This document shows, in pieces, positions 34,620 through 45,636 of a stretch of 64,000 nucleotides of DNA. Positions within the stretch are counted from its first letter, which is position 1. The number at the start of each line of letters is the position of its first letter. The notes under the pieces are model-generated. The model ran no database searches, was not told the DNA's origin, and was given only the letters and a program-made list of their open reading frames with translations. The position numbers and the translations under genes were made by a program. Source of the stretch: Rheum nobile (Eukaryota > Streptophyta > Magnoliopsida > Caryophyllales > Polygonaceae); NCBI GenBank assembly GCA_027886185.1, contig WOAB01000109.1, positions 9,466,501 to 9,530,500 of the forward strand, written 5' to 3'.

Positions 34620-35734
34620 TGTTAGGAAATGGAACTCTGGAACTTCAGTTCCCCTGAGAGTTCCTTTCCTCAGTTTCTCTACTTTTGAAGATGACAAATA
34701 TTATGATACTAATGTTTTATCTCAAAGATGTGCTTTAAGGAACCACAAGAATATACCAAAGGCAAGAAAGCCAAACAGGACAAGAGAACCAAAGGAACAA
34801 GACAAAGGAAGGAACCCAGGTGTGCCCAGAAACATAGCATGCGAAGTTGCGATTCCCGAGAAATCTGGGAACACCAAACCTCGTACAAAAGGAGGTGAAA
34901 GCGACTTGAGAGAAGCTTCCAAAAGCCTGCCACCATCCAAGAGCAAGACTCCAAGACACCTAGAACGCCGAATCTCGGACAGAGAAAGGTGAAAGCGACA
35001 GGACATGGAACATGTCGCTGTCCAGAAGACAGTTCCCAAGCGCCCAGAGTGTTGAACCTCGGACAAAGGAAGCTGGAGAACGACTTGGCTGAAGAGGTTG
35101 ACTAACCTAGAAGGATTCTGAGCTGCCTAGGTTGTTTGCACATGCCAAGAACAACATGGACCAAGGAGAACCACTTATCCTAGGGCAAGCTCAATCTGTG
35201 GGAACCCAGAGAGGATTAAGCTGCGAAGAATCCTCTATAAAAGGAAGACTAACTCAAAAGTTATCTTCAAGCACTGAAATATGACTCACACACATTAGCA
35301 AATATCCAATGTGAACCTCCAAACAAGATCATCAAAGCAAACCGAGATCAAGAGGAACCAGTCAAGGAAGAAGAGCTGAGTGCTAAGTTCCTGTGACTGT
35401 AAGTGATAGTTCTTAGGTGCGAAAGTCTGTTTCTTGGATTGATTATTGATTGTGTTAAGTTATCTAGGATTGTCTAACTGTGTGTAAGGCAAAGGAACTG
35501 TGTGTTCGTTCCTAGGATAAGCTGTAACCAAAAGAGATAAGAAATCAAGAAGTAGACTTTGAAATCCTTTCGAAAGAAAGGTAGTGGTTTTTATCCTGGA
35601 TTGCTAGTTGGCAAACAAAGGTTTCCACTATAAGGAACTGGTCATTTGTTTGATTGTTTATTTCCGCTGCGAAAGGAACTGAGAATTGATATTCTGAGTT
35701 CCTTAAGTTTTTATCTAACAATCACGATCCTACA
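34620..35734 (+). repeat. 3' LTR of copia-2
   Basis: 1115 bp, TGTTAGG to CCTACA. TATAAAA at 35236-35242. Followed by AAATC and gypsy-2 LTR sequence. Confidence 0.95.
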
Positions 35735-36999
35735 AAATCAAATCGGGAAAATAGCTCAGCCAAACAAATATCCACACTTCAGATTGATAGATCGATCATT
35801 GATTATTCCTAGTCCTCAATACTCATGAATGTCCTAATCCCTATTCTGATATAGTTATCAGTCCAACCAGTCTTGATAACCCTAACTATCAAATAACCTA
35901 GAAGACCTTCTAGATTGAATCTAACAGCATTAATGAATTCAGGAATAGATAGGTACATGCAAGTATAGCAAACAGTCATACAATTGCATGCAATTAATTC
36001 TCTACACAAACTAAGGGATCAAGATTCTCAAACAGTCTCCTCCAATCCTTAATAGTATGATCAATAACAATCTCAACAGGTTGTATAGAAAAGGGGAACC
36101 AATAGCGTAATACTAATCTTCTCTAGATTGTCAGGCTAGAGGGAACTACTATTATCAATCTATTTGATATCCTAATCAACAAATCAAGGGGAATCGATAT
36201 ACGATCAATGAGATTAAGCACGAGAGAGAATTAAAACAATCATAGAAAGAGTAAAGGAATAACCTCACAATCAAATCAACCAAAGGCTTCAATTGTCTGC
36301 CCGAGCAAAAGGTGCGAGAAAAAAAATAAAAAAAAATTGAATGTAAACTAGGTCTGCCTTCTTAACGATGATAGGGAAAATTAGGTTAAATAACCTAACC
36401 CTAAAACTCAAATGAAAAGATAACGAAAACAATCCCAAAAAGGAAAATAATATAAAGTATGAAATAATAAAAGAAAATAAAGGAAAAGAAAATCGTAAAA
36501 GTGACTTTGGACGAAATTCCGGAGTGGGACTCTAGACGAAAATTCCGGAGTGGGACTCCGGATTCGCTGCCGTGCCATTCCGCGGTCGCGGATCAGATTC
36601 TGCGGTCGCGGAAATATAAAATTTGTTGTCGACCTGCTCGTTGGGGAATATTCCGCGGGCGCGGAAAATAATCCGCGGTCGCGGAAAATTATTTATTTCG
36701 CTCCGCGCTCTCGACTTCTCCGTGATCAAACTGTGCTCTTCACCCGCGGTCGCGGCTTGCTCGTAGTTTCACCTTCTTCTCTCCTTTGTGTGGCTTCTTC
36801 CTTCAATCTTCCTTGGTCTCCTCAAGTGGTTTACTCCTCCTCGTCTTCAATAAATCTTCGTTTAAGCTTCTCCAAACCACCATATCCACACTTCTTCTCT
36901 CCAACTCCATACTCCACAATTGTGCTCTAAATCCCTACAAATAGCACCCTAAACACCGGTAACAACTCCTATATAAGCACTACAAAGCAGAGCTGATCA
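35735..36999 (-). repeat. Second copy of the gypsy-2 5' LTR segment
   Basis: Colinear with 25576-26810 (duplicated with it), and it keeps the 25 bp lost there. Both share changes absent from the 3' LTR at 1-1325, for example the extra CG-motif copy. Ends in CA at 36999 against copia-3. Confidence 0.92.
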
Positions 37000-39820
37000 C
37001 CTGCATAATCCGCATATGTGTATCCAAGAAGATTGAAGTGGCAATCCTTGGGGTACCAAAGACATAAGTCGTCAGTTCCCTTGAGATAGCGAAATATGCG
37101 CTTCACTTCAGATAAGTGAGATTCTCTTGGATCAGCTTGAAACCTGGCACAAAGACAAACAGCAAACACAATATCTAGCCTACTAGCAGTTAGATACATC
37201 AAGGAACCAATCATGCCACGATAGAGCTTTTCTTCCACTTTATGTCCGGTATGATCGGCGGTGAGGTGAGTTGCAGGGGAGATGGGAGTGGAAATGGCTT
37301 TGCTTGAATCCATTTTGAACTTCTTCAAGAGTTCCTTAAGATATTTATGTTCATGGATTTGGATGCCATCGGCCTTCTGAGTAACTTGCAATCCCAAAAA
37401 GAAGGATAGTTCCCCAATCTTACTCATTTCAAACTCGCTGCTCATGAGATTTTTGAACTTCTCTACAAGGGTCAGGTTAGTGGAACCAAAAATAATATCA
37501 TCAACATAAACTTGGACCACTAGAATTTCACCTTTGACTTCCAAAATGAAAAGAGTCTTGTCGATCACACCACGGCGATAGCCATTGGCTGTTAGGAACT
37601 GGGCAAAGCGATCATACCAAGCACGAGGGGCTTGCTTTAGACCATAGAGGGCCTTGTCCAAGAAATATACGTGGTCAGGGTGATCGTCATCTTCAAATCC
37701 TGGAGGTTGCTTGACGTAAACTTCCTCTTGAAGAATGCCATTGAGAAAGGCAGTTTTTACGTCCATTTGATATAACTTGAAACCTTTGTGAGAGGCATAG
37801 GCAATGAGTAGCCGTATAGCCTCCAGTCTTGCCACAGAAGCAAATGTTTCATCATAGTCGATCCCTTCTTGTTGATTATAGCCTTGAGTAACCAAGCGAG
37901 CCTTGTTTCTTGATACAGCACCAGAATCGTCCAACTTGTTGCGAAATACCCACCCAGTTCCTATGATGTGTCTGTTCGGAGGGCGATGAACTAGTCTTCA
38001 GACTTTGTTCCTTTCGAACTGGTGAAGTTCCTCTTGCATGGATATGATCCAGTCAGCATCCTTCATTGCCTCCGTGATGTTCTTGGGTTCTATAAGAGAC
38101 AGAAAAGCATTGAACGCACAATAGGACATATCCTCAAATCCACACCTGACTGGGTGCTTGGTAGTTCTTTTGTATCTGTTAGGAACTAGCAGGTCAGTTC
38201 CCGGAGCCTCAACGTCTGTGGGGGCAGTAGCTGAGGAAGAAGCTGTATTAGGGTCGGCTTCTGGAGCATGTTCCGTTCCCAGTGTGATGGCATTGACTTC
38301 CACTGATGGGTTGGAGGGAACTGGAGCGAAAGCAACAGCGTCTTGATGATCAGAGGGAACTGGGGTGCTATCTAAGGATGTTGATTCCTTGGGTGCAATC
38401 ACAGTTGTGGGGACCGTAGGTGTGTGCGAGCCAGATATGTTGGGGTAGGAGTTATGCTTTGGAGGAACTTCATCATTGGAATCTTCACTTGGCCGTTGAA
38501 ACGGATCTTCGGGGGGAACTGAGAGATCCTGCACAGACTTTGAAGGCAATAACATGAATACTTTCCTCTACCTTTTTTGTCCGTTTGTTGAAGACCTTGT
38601 ATGCTTTACTTCTGGAAGCATATCCGATGAAGATTCCTTCATCACTCCGTGGATCGATTGTCTTTTCCATTGTTGTGAACAAAACACTTGCAGCCGAAGA
38701 CTCGTAGATGAGCAATGTTGGGAACTCTGCCTCTTAGTAGCTCATAGGAGGTCTTCTCTAGCATGGGGCGTAGCATAGCCCGATTTAAAATGTAGCACGC
38801 TGCATTAACCGCTTTTGCCCAGAAGGATTGAGAGAGGCTTCTCGAGATGATCATGGTTCGAGCCATATCTTCCAAGGTTCTGTTCTTTCTTTCAACAACT
38901 CCGTTCTGTTGTGGAGTGTAGGGAGCTGATAAATTATGATCAACTCCATGTTCCCTGCAAAATGTTAGAAAATCTCCATTCTCGAACTCAGTTCCATGAT
39001 CGGAACGAATGGCACGAAGAGATACATTCAAAGATTTTTCAAGTAAGGGAACTAGCTCACTCAATCTATCAAAGACTTCACTTTTAGATTTAATAAATAA
39101 TGTCCAAGTGAATCTAGAGTAATCATCAACAAGTACCAGAATATACCTGTTATCACCAATGCTTTGAACTCGTATAGGACCACAAAGGTCCATGTGAATG
39201 AGTTCCAGAGGTTTAGAAGAACTCACCATTGTTTTGGATTTGAAGGAACTACGAACCTATTTCCCTTGAACGCAGTCAGAACAGATTTCTGACTTTTCGG
39301 CATTTATTTTGGGAAGACCACGAACGAGTTCCTTTTGATGTCGCTTGTGTATGAGCTTGATGCTAGCGTGACCGAGTCGCTGATGCCATAGATTTGTCTG
39401 ATCTTCAATTGAAGAAAGACACAACTCTTCTTTGGGAACGAATTTCAGATCAATAATATAGACGTTGTTGAACCTCTTGCCTTTTAAGATCACAGTTCCC
39501 TTGCTATCTTCCACAGTACACTCTTTAGAGGTAAAGCGAACCTCATTTTCTCCTTGATCACACAGCTGTGACACAGTAATTATATCAAAGCCTAAATTTT
39601 CAACAAGGTTAACGTTGCTTACATTGATGTGATCAGTAAGATTCACATTTCCAGTTCCACAGATTGCTCCCTTTTTCTTGTCTCCGAAGGAAATAGTACA
39701 TCCTCGGTGTTTTTGAAGTGACGACATTTTGTTTCTGTTTCCGGTCATATGGCACGAGCAACCACTGTCTATGTACCACTTGTCCTGTTGTCGCACTTCC
39801 TCCTGCACAAGGGAACTCAA
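37000..39820 (-). pseudogene. copia-3 pol (frameshifted, truncated)
   Basis: Protease DSGCSCHMTG near 39760; integrase with LWHQRLGHAS near 39390 and TPQQNGVVERKNR near 38900; Pro/Ser/Thr-rich integrase-RT linker at 38000-38555; RT with YQMDVKTAFLNG near 37760 and YVDDIIFGST near 37505; start of RNase H up to YADYAG near 37005. Frame changes near 38650, 38560 and 37990 plus a stop near 39240 inactivate it. It ends where gypsy-2 inserted. Confidence 0.9.
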
Positions 39821-41779
39821 ACTTTTTGAACCCAGCTAAGCTTAGCTTTTCTGGGAGAATGAGGTTGATATATTTTCAGTGGGTTAGAAGCAGGAACAAA
39901 ATAATAAGGAACATTCAAATCATTAATGGTATGCATCTTCTTTTTAATGTTCATTTTCTGGTTCCTTTTCCTAGCATTTTCTTCCATTTGTCTTTTCTTG
40001 TGGATGCACTCATGAATGTAATGACCATTTTTACTACAATACCAGCAAACACGATTGTAGACAACATGACCATACTTACCATGACCAGGTCTGAATGGTC
40101 TTTCTTGTTTTCTCTGCTCAAAGTTAACTTTCTTACCTTTAGTTCCTTGAGCTTGGTCAATATACATCTTGTGAGCATTCTGACCATCGAACCAAGTCTG
40201 ATTCTCTTTAGGCTTCTGTTCTAGCACTTTTACATTTTCTTCAAGGAACTGGTTTTTGTCGCGAGAAGTTTGTAGGGCACAATTGAGAGTTTCATTTTTC
40301 TCGACCAGTTCCCTTCTCAGTTTCTCATTCTCAACAGAGCATGTTTCCTCAGAATCTTTGTTACCGGGATAGCCAAGACCATATCGTTGCTTAACAAAAA
40401 CAGTTTGATTCACAATTTTCTCATTTATAGAATCAGTAAGATGATCAAGTTTGTTCATTATTTCAGCAAGCATAAAGGAGGTTATCAGCATGCATGGGTT
40501 CCTTTTTAATAGTGATACAAGTTTCACACTTCCTAGAAGAATTGGCAAGTAATTTCTCAGTTTCCTCAAGTTTCTTACTCCAGACAGAGTTTTCAGTAGA
40601 TAAGCATGAGATTTCGTCTTCATATTCTTCTAGTTTCTCTTGAAGGGAACTAGTTTCCTTTCCAAGTTTCTTAATGATCTTGATTAATTGTTTCTTATCA
40701 CATTTAAGAAGAGATTTGGTAAAGTCAGAAGAAGATACCTCAGAGTCATATGATTCAGTTGAATCTTCCTTAGCCATCAAGCATCTTCCTCCAGAAGTTC
40801 CATTCATATCCAGTTCCCCTTCAGAGTCTTCTGAGTCGTCTCCAAAGGTAGCGAAGAGAGATTTCTTCTGCATAGGCTTGTCATCATCATTTGAGTTCTT
40901 AGGGCAGTTCCTAGCAAGATGTCCTCTTTTCTTGCATTGATAGCAAGCATATTCAGAGAGATCTCTCTTTTGAAAGTTTTTCTTGAACTTTCCCTTGATG
41001 AAGTGTTTCTTGATGTGCTTAGTAACCAGGGCTGTCATCTCATCCTCTTCTTCTTCGAGATCCGAGTTTTCTTCCTCCATTTCCAACCTTGAGAAGGCCT
41101 TTGAGATTTTTAAGGCAATTCTCTTCTACATCTTCTTAGCAGAAGTTGTTTTGAGAGCCTCCCTTTCTTCTACTTCAAGTTTCCCTATGATTTGAGTTAA
41201 GGGAAGACCTTGAATACCAGGGGTAGTCTTTAGGACTCTCTTGATGAGGTTGAATTTTGAGTTGAGTCCATTGATGATGACAAGGGATTTGGACCACTCA
41301 TCAAGCTTGACGTCAGCATTGTTGAGTTTGGTGATGAGTCTTGTGAAACGCGAGTGGTATTGAGAGATGTTCTCAGTTTCCAGCATCTCGAAAGTGTGGT
41401 ATTCTCCTTCTAGAGCAAACTTCCTGCTTTGCTTCAGTTCCTCACTTCCTTCATGCATCTCTTTTAGGGCTGTCCAGATGCCCTTAGCAGTTGTAATTCC
41501 TATCACCTTGTCAATGTCCTCCCTTGTTAACCCATTAAGAATGAGTTAACGAGCTTTAGCATTCTTCTCTTTGATGGTATAGTACTCAGGCTTCTAGTCC
41601 GCTTCAGTCAAATCCTTAGGAACAACTCCATCACCATTTTCAATCATGCGCCAGCACTGATAGTCCATGGTTTGGATGTAGTTGGTCATGCATTTCTCCC
41701 ACCATTCTTCTTCTCCCTTCTTTCGGATGTGGGGTTTGTTGATGGAAATTCCCAAACTGAATTCGCTTGAACTAGTCAT
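39821..41779 (-). pseudogene. copia-3 gag (stops and a frameshift)
   Basis: ATG at 41779. The gag domain spans about 41100-41600, a zinc knuckle CYQCKKRGHLARNC lies near 40940, a coiled-coil extension follows, and a second knuckle CWYCSKNGHYIHEC lies near 40030. In-frame stops are near 41597, 41547 and 41127, with a frameshift near 40600. The double-knuckle gag is shared with copia-1 and copia-2, so it is old in this lineage. Confidence 0.85.
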
Positions 41780-41815
41780 CTTGAAATCTGTAAACTAACA
41801 CAAATCTAGAGCGTC

Positions 41816-41828
41816 TGCTCTGATACCA
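41816..41828 (-). other. Primer binding site, initiator tRNA-Met (copia-3)
   Basis: TGGTATCAGAGCA on the minus strand, 2 nt from the LTR. Confidence 0.93.
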
Positions 41829-41830
41829 AT

Positions 41831-42682
41831 TGTAGGATCGTACGTGTTAGAAATCGAAGGAAACTGAGAGTTCAGTTCCTTAGCAGCGGAATAAGTAAAC
41901 AATAACAGAATCAAGACCAGTTCCTTGGAGTGGGAACCTTTGATAACCAACTAGTTATCCAGGATAAAACTCACTACCTCTCTTTCAAGAGGATTTGAAA
42001 GTCTACTTCTTTTATTAATGCTTCGATTACAATCAACTAGGATAGAACACACAGATTAAAGTCTTAAGACACACTAAAGACTCTCTACCTAGTTCGACCA
42101 AATCAAGCAAACAAACAAGCAAGTGTCTTACAGTTCTTCTTCAAAGAACTAAGCTCTGTTTCTTCTCCGTAAGGAATGTGAGTGAAGGCGTAATTGTGAG
42201 AGAGTTTGATTATCCTATTTATGTAACTCAGTTGTGTAGAAGAACTGAATCTCCAACAACTGATTTACACAAATAAAATAATCAAAAAGTAATCGGAAAT
42301 ATAACATTTGTTACCAAATATAATCTTCCACGATTTTACACTTTTCGTTTTCATAAAAGATATACTTTTAATCCCTAAGATAATATGGAAGCAAGATAAT
42401 CTTTATCTTCTCTTTCCAAGTAAAGATCTACCCTAAACGGGTCGCCGCCGCCCTTCATCTCTTGTTCCAAGTTCTTTCGGTGTCAGCGTTCTGCAGTTCC
42501 TTGTGCCAGTTCCCAAATCTGGCGTCTTAGTCTCTGTCTTGTGTTTCCAATTCCGGAGTTCACTGTTCATCAATAATTATGAAAATATTAATAGCAAAAG
42601 TGTTTGTCATTATCAAAACTAGAAAAACTGAGAAAGGAAACTAGGTAGGGAATTGGAGTTTTCAAAAATTCACTTCCTAACA
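41831..42682 (-). repeat. 5' LTR of copia-3
   Basis: On the minus strand it begins TGTTAGGAAGTG (42682) and ends GATCCTACA (41831), matching the terminal sequences of copia-1/2. 852 bp. Its transcription would run leftward, away from the PPR gene. Confidence 0.9.
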
Positions 42683-43058
42683 ATCCCAAAACGAGAAAAG
42701 TTACAGAGATTTAGTGTTCTACTAATGTAACTAATACATAAAAAAAAATTACTAATGTAACTAAGCTATTGATTTGTTGGGTGGTGAAGATTTTGAGATG
42801 AACATTAATAGTAAAGAAACGATTTTAAAATGACGACGAGAATTGAAAAACCATTTAGCCTTTAAATTGGTGCTGAGGACTTTCGCTTGTCATTGTCACT
42901 GTGTAACCTAAATCATACGTAAATCTTGCTCCTTGGAGGGCAAAGGATCGTCTGACATTAGTTAGATTTTACTTGTTGTTCAGCTCATTTTATATGGTTT
43001 CCAGGTAATCAATTAGTGCAATCGGGACTTTTGCTGGGCTTCAACTTCTGACTTCTCC
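42683..43058 (+). promoter_or_regulatory. Promoter and 5' leader of the PPR gene
   Basis: 376 bp between the LTR edge and the start codon. A TATA-like string is at about 42989-42995, which would give a leader of only about 35-40 nt. Any older, more distal promoter sequence has been pushed away by the retrotransposon nest. Placement is inferred. Confidence 0.4.
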
Positions 43059-45152
43059 ATGTCTTCTCGCAGTTCCGTATTCAAATATACAATTTTGCTA
43101 TTTCAGACTTATCGTCCGCAACTGTCACAGGCAATCTGTATTCCATGTTCGTTGTTGCAGTTTTCTAGGCAGATTGGAGGTCTGAAAAGGGCACACTTTA
43201 CCTCAGAGCTACTGGATTCATCTGCAGATTTTAGCAGTTGTATGTCTGTCTTGCGTTCGACGAGAGAACCCAGAACCAGAATCTGGAATTTGTTAATGAA
43301 GAAACAGAGTGATTTGGGTGGTTTTGATTTGGCATTACGGGTGTTTGTGGAGATGAGGAGGTTGGGTGTGGAGGTGGACAGTTTCACGCTCCCACTGGTG
43401 AATCGTGCAATTTCGATGCTTGGAATTGATGTGCTGTGTGGTCAGATGATACATTGTGTTGGCATTCAACTGGGTTTTGGCACGGATGTTTACTTCTGCA
43501 ACACTTTGATTGAGGCCTATGTGAAGTCCGGTAACGTTGAGTTTGCTCGCAGAGTGTTTGATAAAATGTGTCACAAAGATTTGGTTTCTTGGACTTCTAT
43601 GGTTTCCGGGTATGCTGGTGAAGGCGATGCACTTCAAGCTTTCGAGTTGTTTGACCAAATGAGAGTGGAAGTTGATCCCAATTCAGTAACTATGATCACC
43701 ATGCTACAAGCTTGTTTGAACTCTGCAAGTGTGATGCAAGGAAAGCAGCTCCACAGCTATTTGTTCAAGGCGGGGTTTTTGGATGATAATTCTGTGAGAA
43801 ATTCACTCCTGAAAGCCTATTCTAACTGGACAAGCTCTGAAGACGACGTAGAAACTCTCTTCCACGAATATGCTCAGACTGATGTTGTTTCCTGGAACAT
43901 CTATATATCTTTTCACAACTCAAAAGGAAACGATGTTGTCACTACACAGGGGTTCAGTGAGATGTTGCAAGAAGTAGCACCGAACGCAGAAACTTTGACT
44001 ATTGTAGCAACAACTCTATCAAATTGGAGAAATCTTGATCATGGACAACAGTTGCATTGTCTTGCTATGAAGTTTGGTTTGTGTGATCACGTTTTGTTGA
44101 CTTGCTTTCTGAATCTATATTCTAAATGTGGGGATCTGGATTCATCAACCAAATTGTTTACAGAGGTTCCTCACAGAAATGCCATAGCTTGGAGCTCTAT
44201 GATGTCGGGATTTATTGAACACGGGCACCACGAGGAGGCTATCGAGTTGCTAAGAAAAGCCGAAGCTGCAGGACTCCAAAATAAGCCTGAAATCATAGCA
44301 AGTCTTCTGGATGGATATGCTAATCTAGGAGCTTTACACAAGGGCAAAGAAATCCATGCCTACTTCCTGAGGAACTTATCCATCAACTCTTTGGAAACCT
44401 CCATTGTAAACATGTATGCTAAATGTGGAAGCATTTCCTCTGCAAAAAACTGTTTCCATTCCATGGCGACAAGAGACGTCATAGCGTGGACATCAATGAT
44501 CGAGGGACTAGGAACGTACGGCCTTGGTCTAGAAGCTCTGGAACTCTTCGATCGGATGTTAAACAAAGGAGTGTCGCCGAATAGCGTAACTTTCCTGAGC
44601 CTGCTCTCGGCTTGCGCCCACTCTGGCCTCGCAACACAAGGCTGCAAACTCTTCAATGCCATGAAATGGCGTTTTCGGATTGAACCCGAGCTACGCCACT
44701 ACACGTGCATGGTTGATCTTCTGGGCCGGTCGGGGAAGCTGAGGGAGGCTTTGTGTATGATAGTGAAGATGCAGTGTTGCCAAGATAGCAGGATTTGGGG
44801 TGCTCTTCTTGCAGCTTCAAGAACATACATGGATGTCAAGATAGGGGGTTATGCAGCCAAGAGGCTGCTGGAGCTGGAGCCGGAGAATGTCGGGTATCGT
44901 GTCGTTTTGAGCAATATGAAAGCTAGTGTTGAGCTGTGGAGTGAGGTGGAGGCGGCGAGAACAAGTGTGGATGAAATGGAGTTGAAGAAGGTACCTGGGT
45001 GGAGTTGCATTGAAACAAAGGGGAGAATTGTAGGGTTTGTAGCATGGGATACATCACACCCGGAATTGAGTGAGATTTGTGGCATATTAGGGTTCTTAAG
45101 GTGGCAAATACAGGATTTGGATGTGTATTGTTTAAAACAAATGACTGATTAA
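43059..45152 (+). CDS. Pentatricopeptide repeat protein, PLS class with E domain, no DYW
   Basis: An intronless ORF of 697 residues. The N-terminus (about 1-45: Ser/Arg/Gln-rich, few acids) looks like an organelle transit peptide. PPR motifs fill about residues 70-570, with typical strings such as CNTLIEAYVKSGNVEFARRV, SWTSMVSGYAGEGDALQAFE and MVDLLGRSGKLREAL. The E-domain signature follows (RIWGALLAASRTY, LLELEPENVGYRVVLSN, KKVPGWSCIETKG), then an E+-like tail. A C-terminal DYW deaminase is absent. Such proteins bind organellar RNA in a sequence-specific way and usually act in C-to-U editing with a DYW partner supplied in trans; the target cannot be predicted here. Mitochondrial versus plastid targeting is undecided. 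One long clean ORF next to a dense retrotransposon nest suggests an active gene. Confidence 0.93.
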   Translation: MSSRSSVFKYTILLFQTYRPQLSQAICIPCSLLQFSRQIGGLKRAHFTSELLDSSADFSSCMSVLRSTREPRTRIWNLLMKKQSDLGGFDLALRVFVEMRRLGVEVDSFTLPLVNRAISMLGIDVLCGQMIHCVGIQLGFGTDVYFCNTLIEAYVKSGNVEFARRVFDKMCHKDLVSWTSMVSGYAGEGDALQAFELFDQMRVEVDPNSVTMITMLQACLNSASVMQGKQLHSYLFKAGFLDDNSVRNSLLKAYSNWTSSEDDVETLFHEYAQTDVVSWNIYISFHNSKGNDVVTTQGFSEMLQEVAPNAETLTIVATTLSNWRNLDHGQQLHCLAMKFGLCDHVLLTCFLNLYSKCGDLDSSTKLFTEVPHRNAIAWSSMMSGFIEHGHHEEAIELLRKAEAAGLQNKPEIIASLLDGYANLGALHKGKEIHAYFLRNLSINSLETSIVNMYAKCGSISSAKNCFHSMATRDVIAWTSMIEGLGTYGLGLEALELFDRMLNKGVSPNSVTFLSLLSACAHSGLATQGCKLFNAMKWRFRIEPELRHYTCMVDLLGRSGKLREALCMIVKMQCCQDSRIWGALLAASRTYMDVKIGGYAAKRLLELEPENVGYRVVLSNMKASVELWSEVEAARTSVDEMELKKVPGWSCIETKGRIVGFVAWDTSHPELSEICGILGFLRWQIQDLDVYCLKQMTD

Positions 45153-45636
45153 GAGATCTTACCAACATGTGGAATTAGTAATTATCTGTTAATGGGCACT
45201 TGTTATCTTAAACTTCAACTCACAACCTATTGCTGAACAGAAGTGGTAGTGCACAATAAATAAACCAGAACTAAAACAATAACAGAAATAGACATGTGCT
45301 AATCATATACCATAAATTTCAAGAAATGGAAAAAATTTCAACAAAACCAAGAGCAGGATCTCAAGATCAATAGGACAACTGAAACGCACTTTGTTCTCCA
45401 ATCGATCACATTTTAGGTAACCAACCACTTACAATGTTTCCCGGAGATTTGGAAGTCATCTAAATGCTACGGAGGTTGTCAATGACAAATGACAATAATC
45501 ACCGATGGGTAATAGAGCTTTACAAATTATCATCAAAAGCCTGTCTGAAAATCTTTGCTTTGTCAGGAAAAAGACTATATCCATGAGACACGCTAGGCTG
45601 ACAAGGCACAGCAAATTCAGTTTTCATTCTTAAAAA
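45153..45636. other. Intergenic region between convergent genes
   Basis: Holds the 3' UTRs of the PPR gene and of the Ser/Pro-rich gene on the other strand. AT-rich with scattered AATAAA-like strings (for example AATAAATAAA near 45256). Nothing else recognised. Confidence 0.6.

Larger units (their letters stand above)
26931..35734 (+). mobile_element. copia-2: Sirevirus-type element with truncated 5' LTR
   Basis: Same family as copia-1. It lacks the first 267 bp of its 5' LTR because of the duplication breakpoint. The overlapping 848 bp of the LTRs have no net indels and about 13 mismatches by eye (about 1.5%). Gag and pol are in good order with a few in-frame stops and one frameshift; the env-like region is internally deleted. 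Because it lacks one element end and has stops, it is immobile. Confidence 0.93.
37000..42682 (-). mobile_element. copia-3: older Sirevirus-like element, 3' part beyond gypsy-2
   Basis: Minus strand: 5' LTR 41831-42682, tRNA-Met primer site, gag, and pol up to RNase H, where gypsy-2 interrupts at 36999. The remaining RNase H, 3' region and 3' LTR should lie left of window position 1. It is a different family from copia-1/2: the shared protein domains are similar but the LTR is shorter (852 bp) and the nucleotide sequence clearly divergent. Outer flank ATCCC at 42683-42687 is the predicted target duplication. Confidence 0.88.

Noticed and set aside
24258..36999. Two independent insertions of copia-2 family elements at the same AAATC site
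   Set aside because: Shared flanking changes in both gypsy-2 LTR copies and the filler at 26912-26930 are better explained by one insertion followed by duplication.
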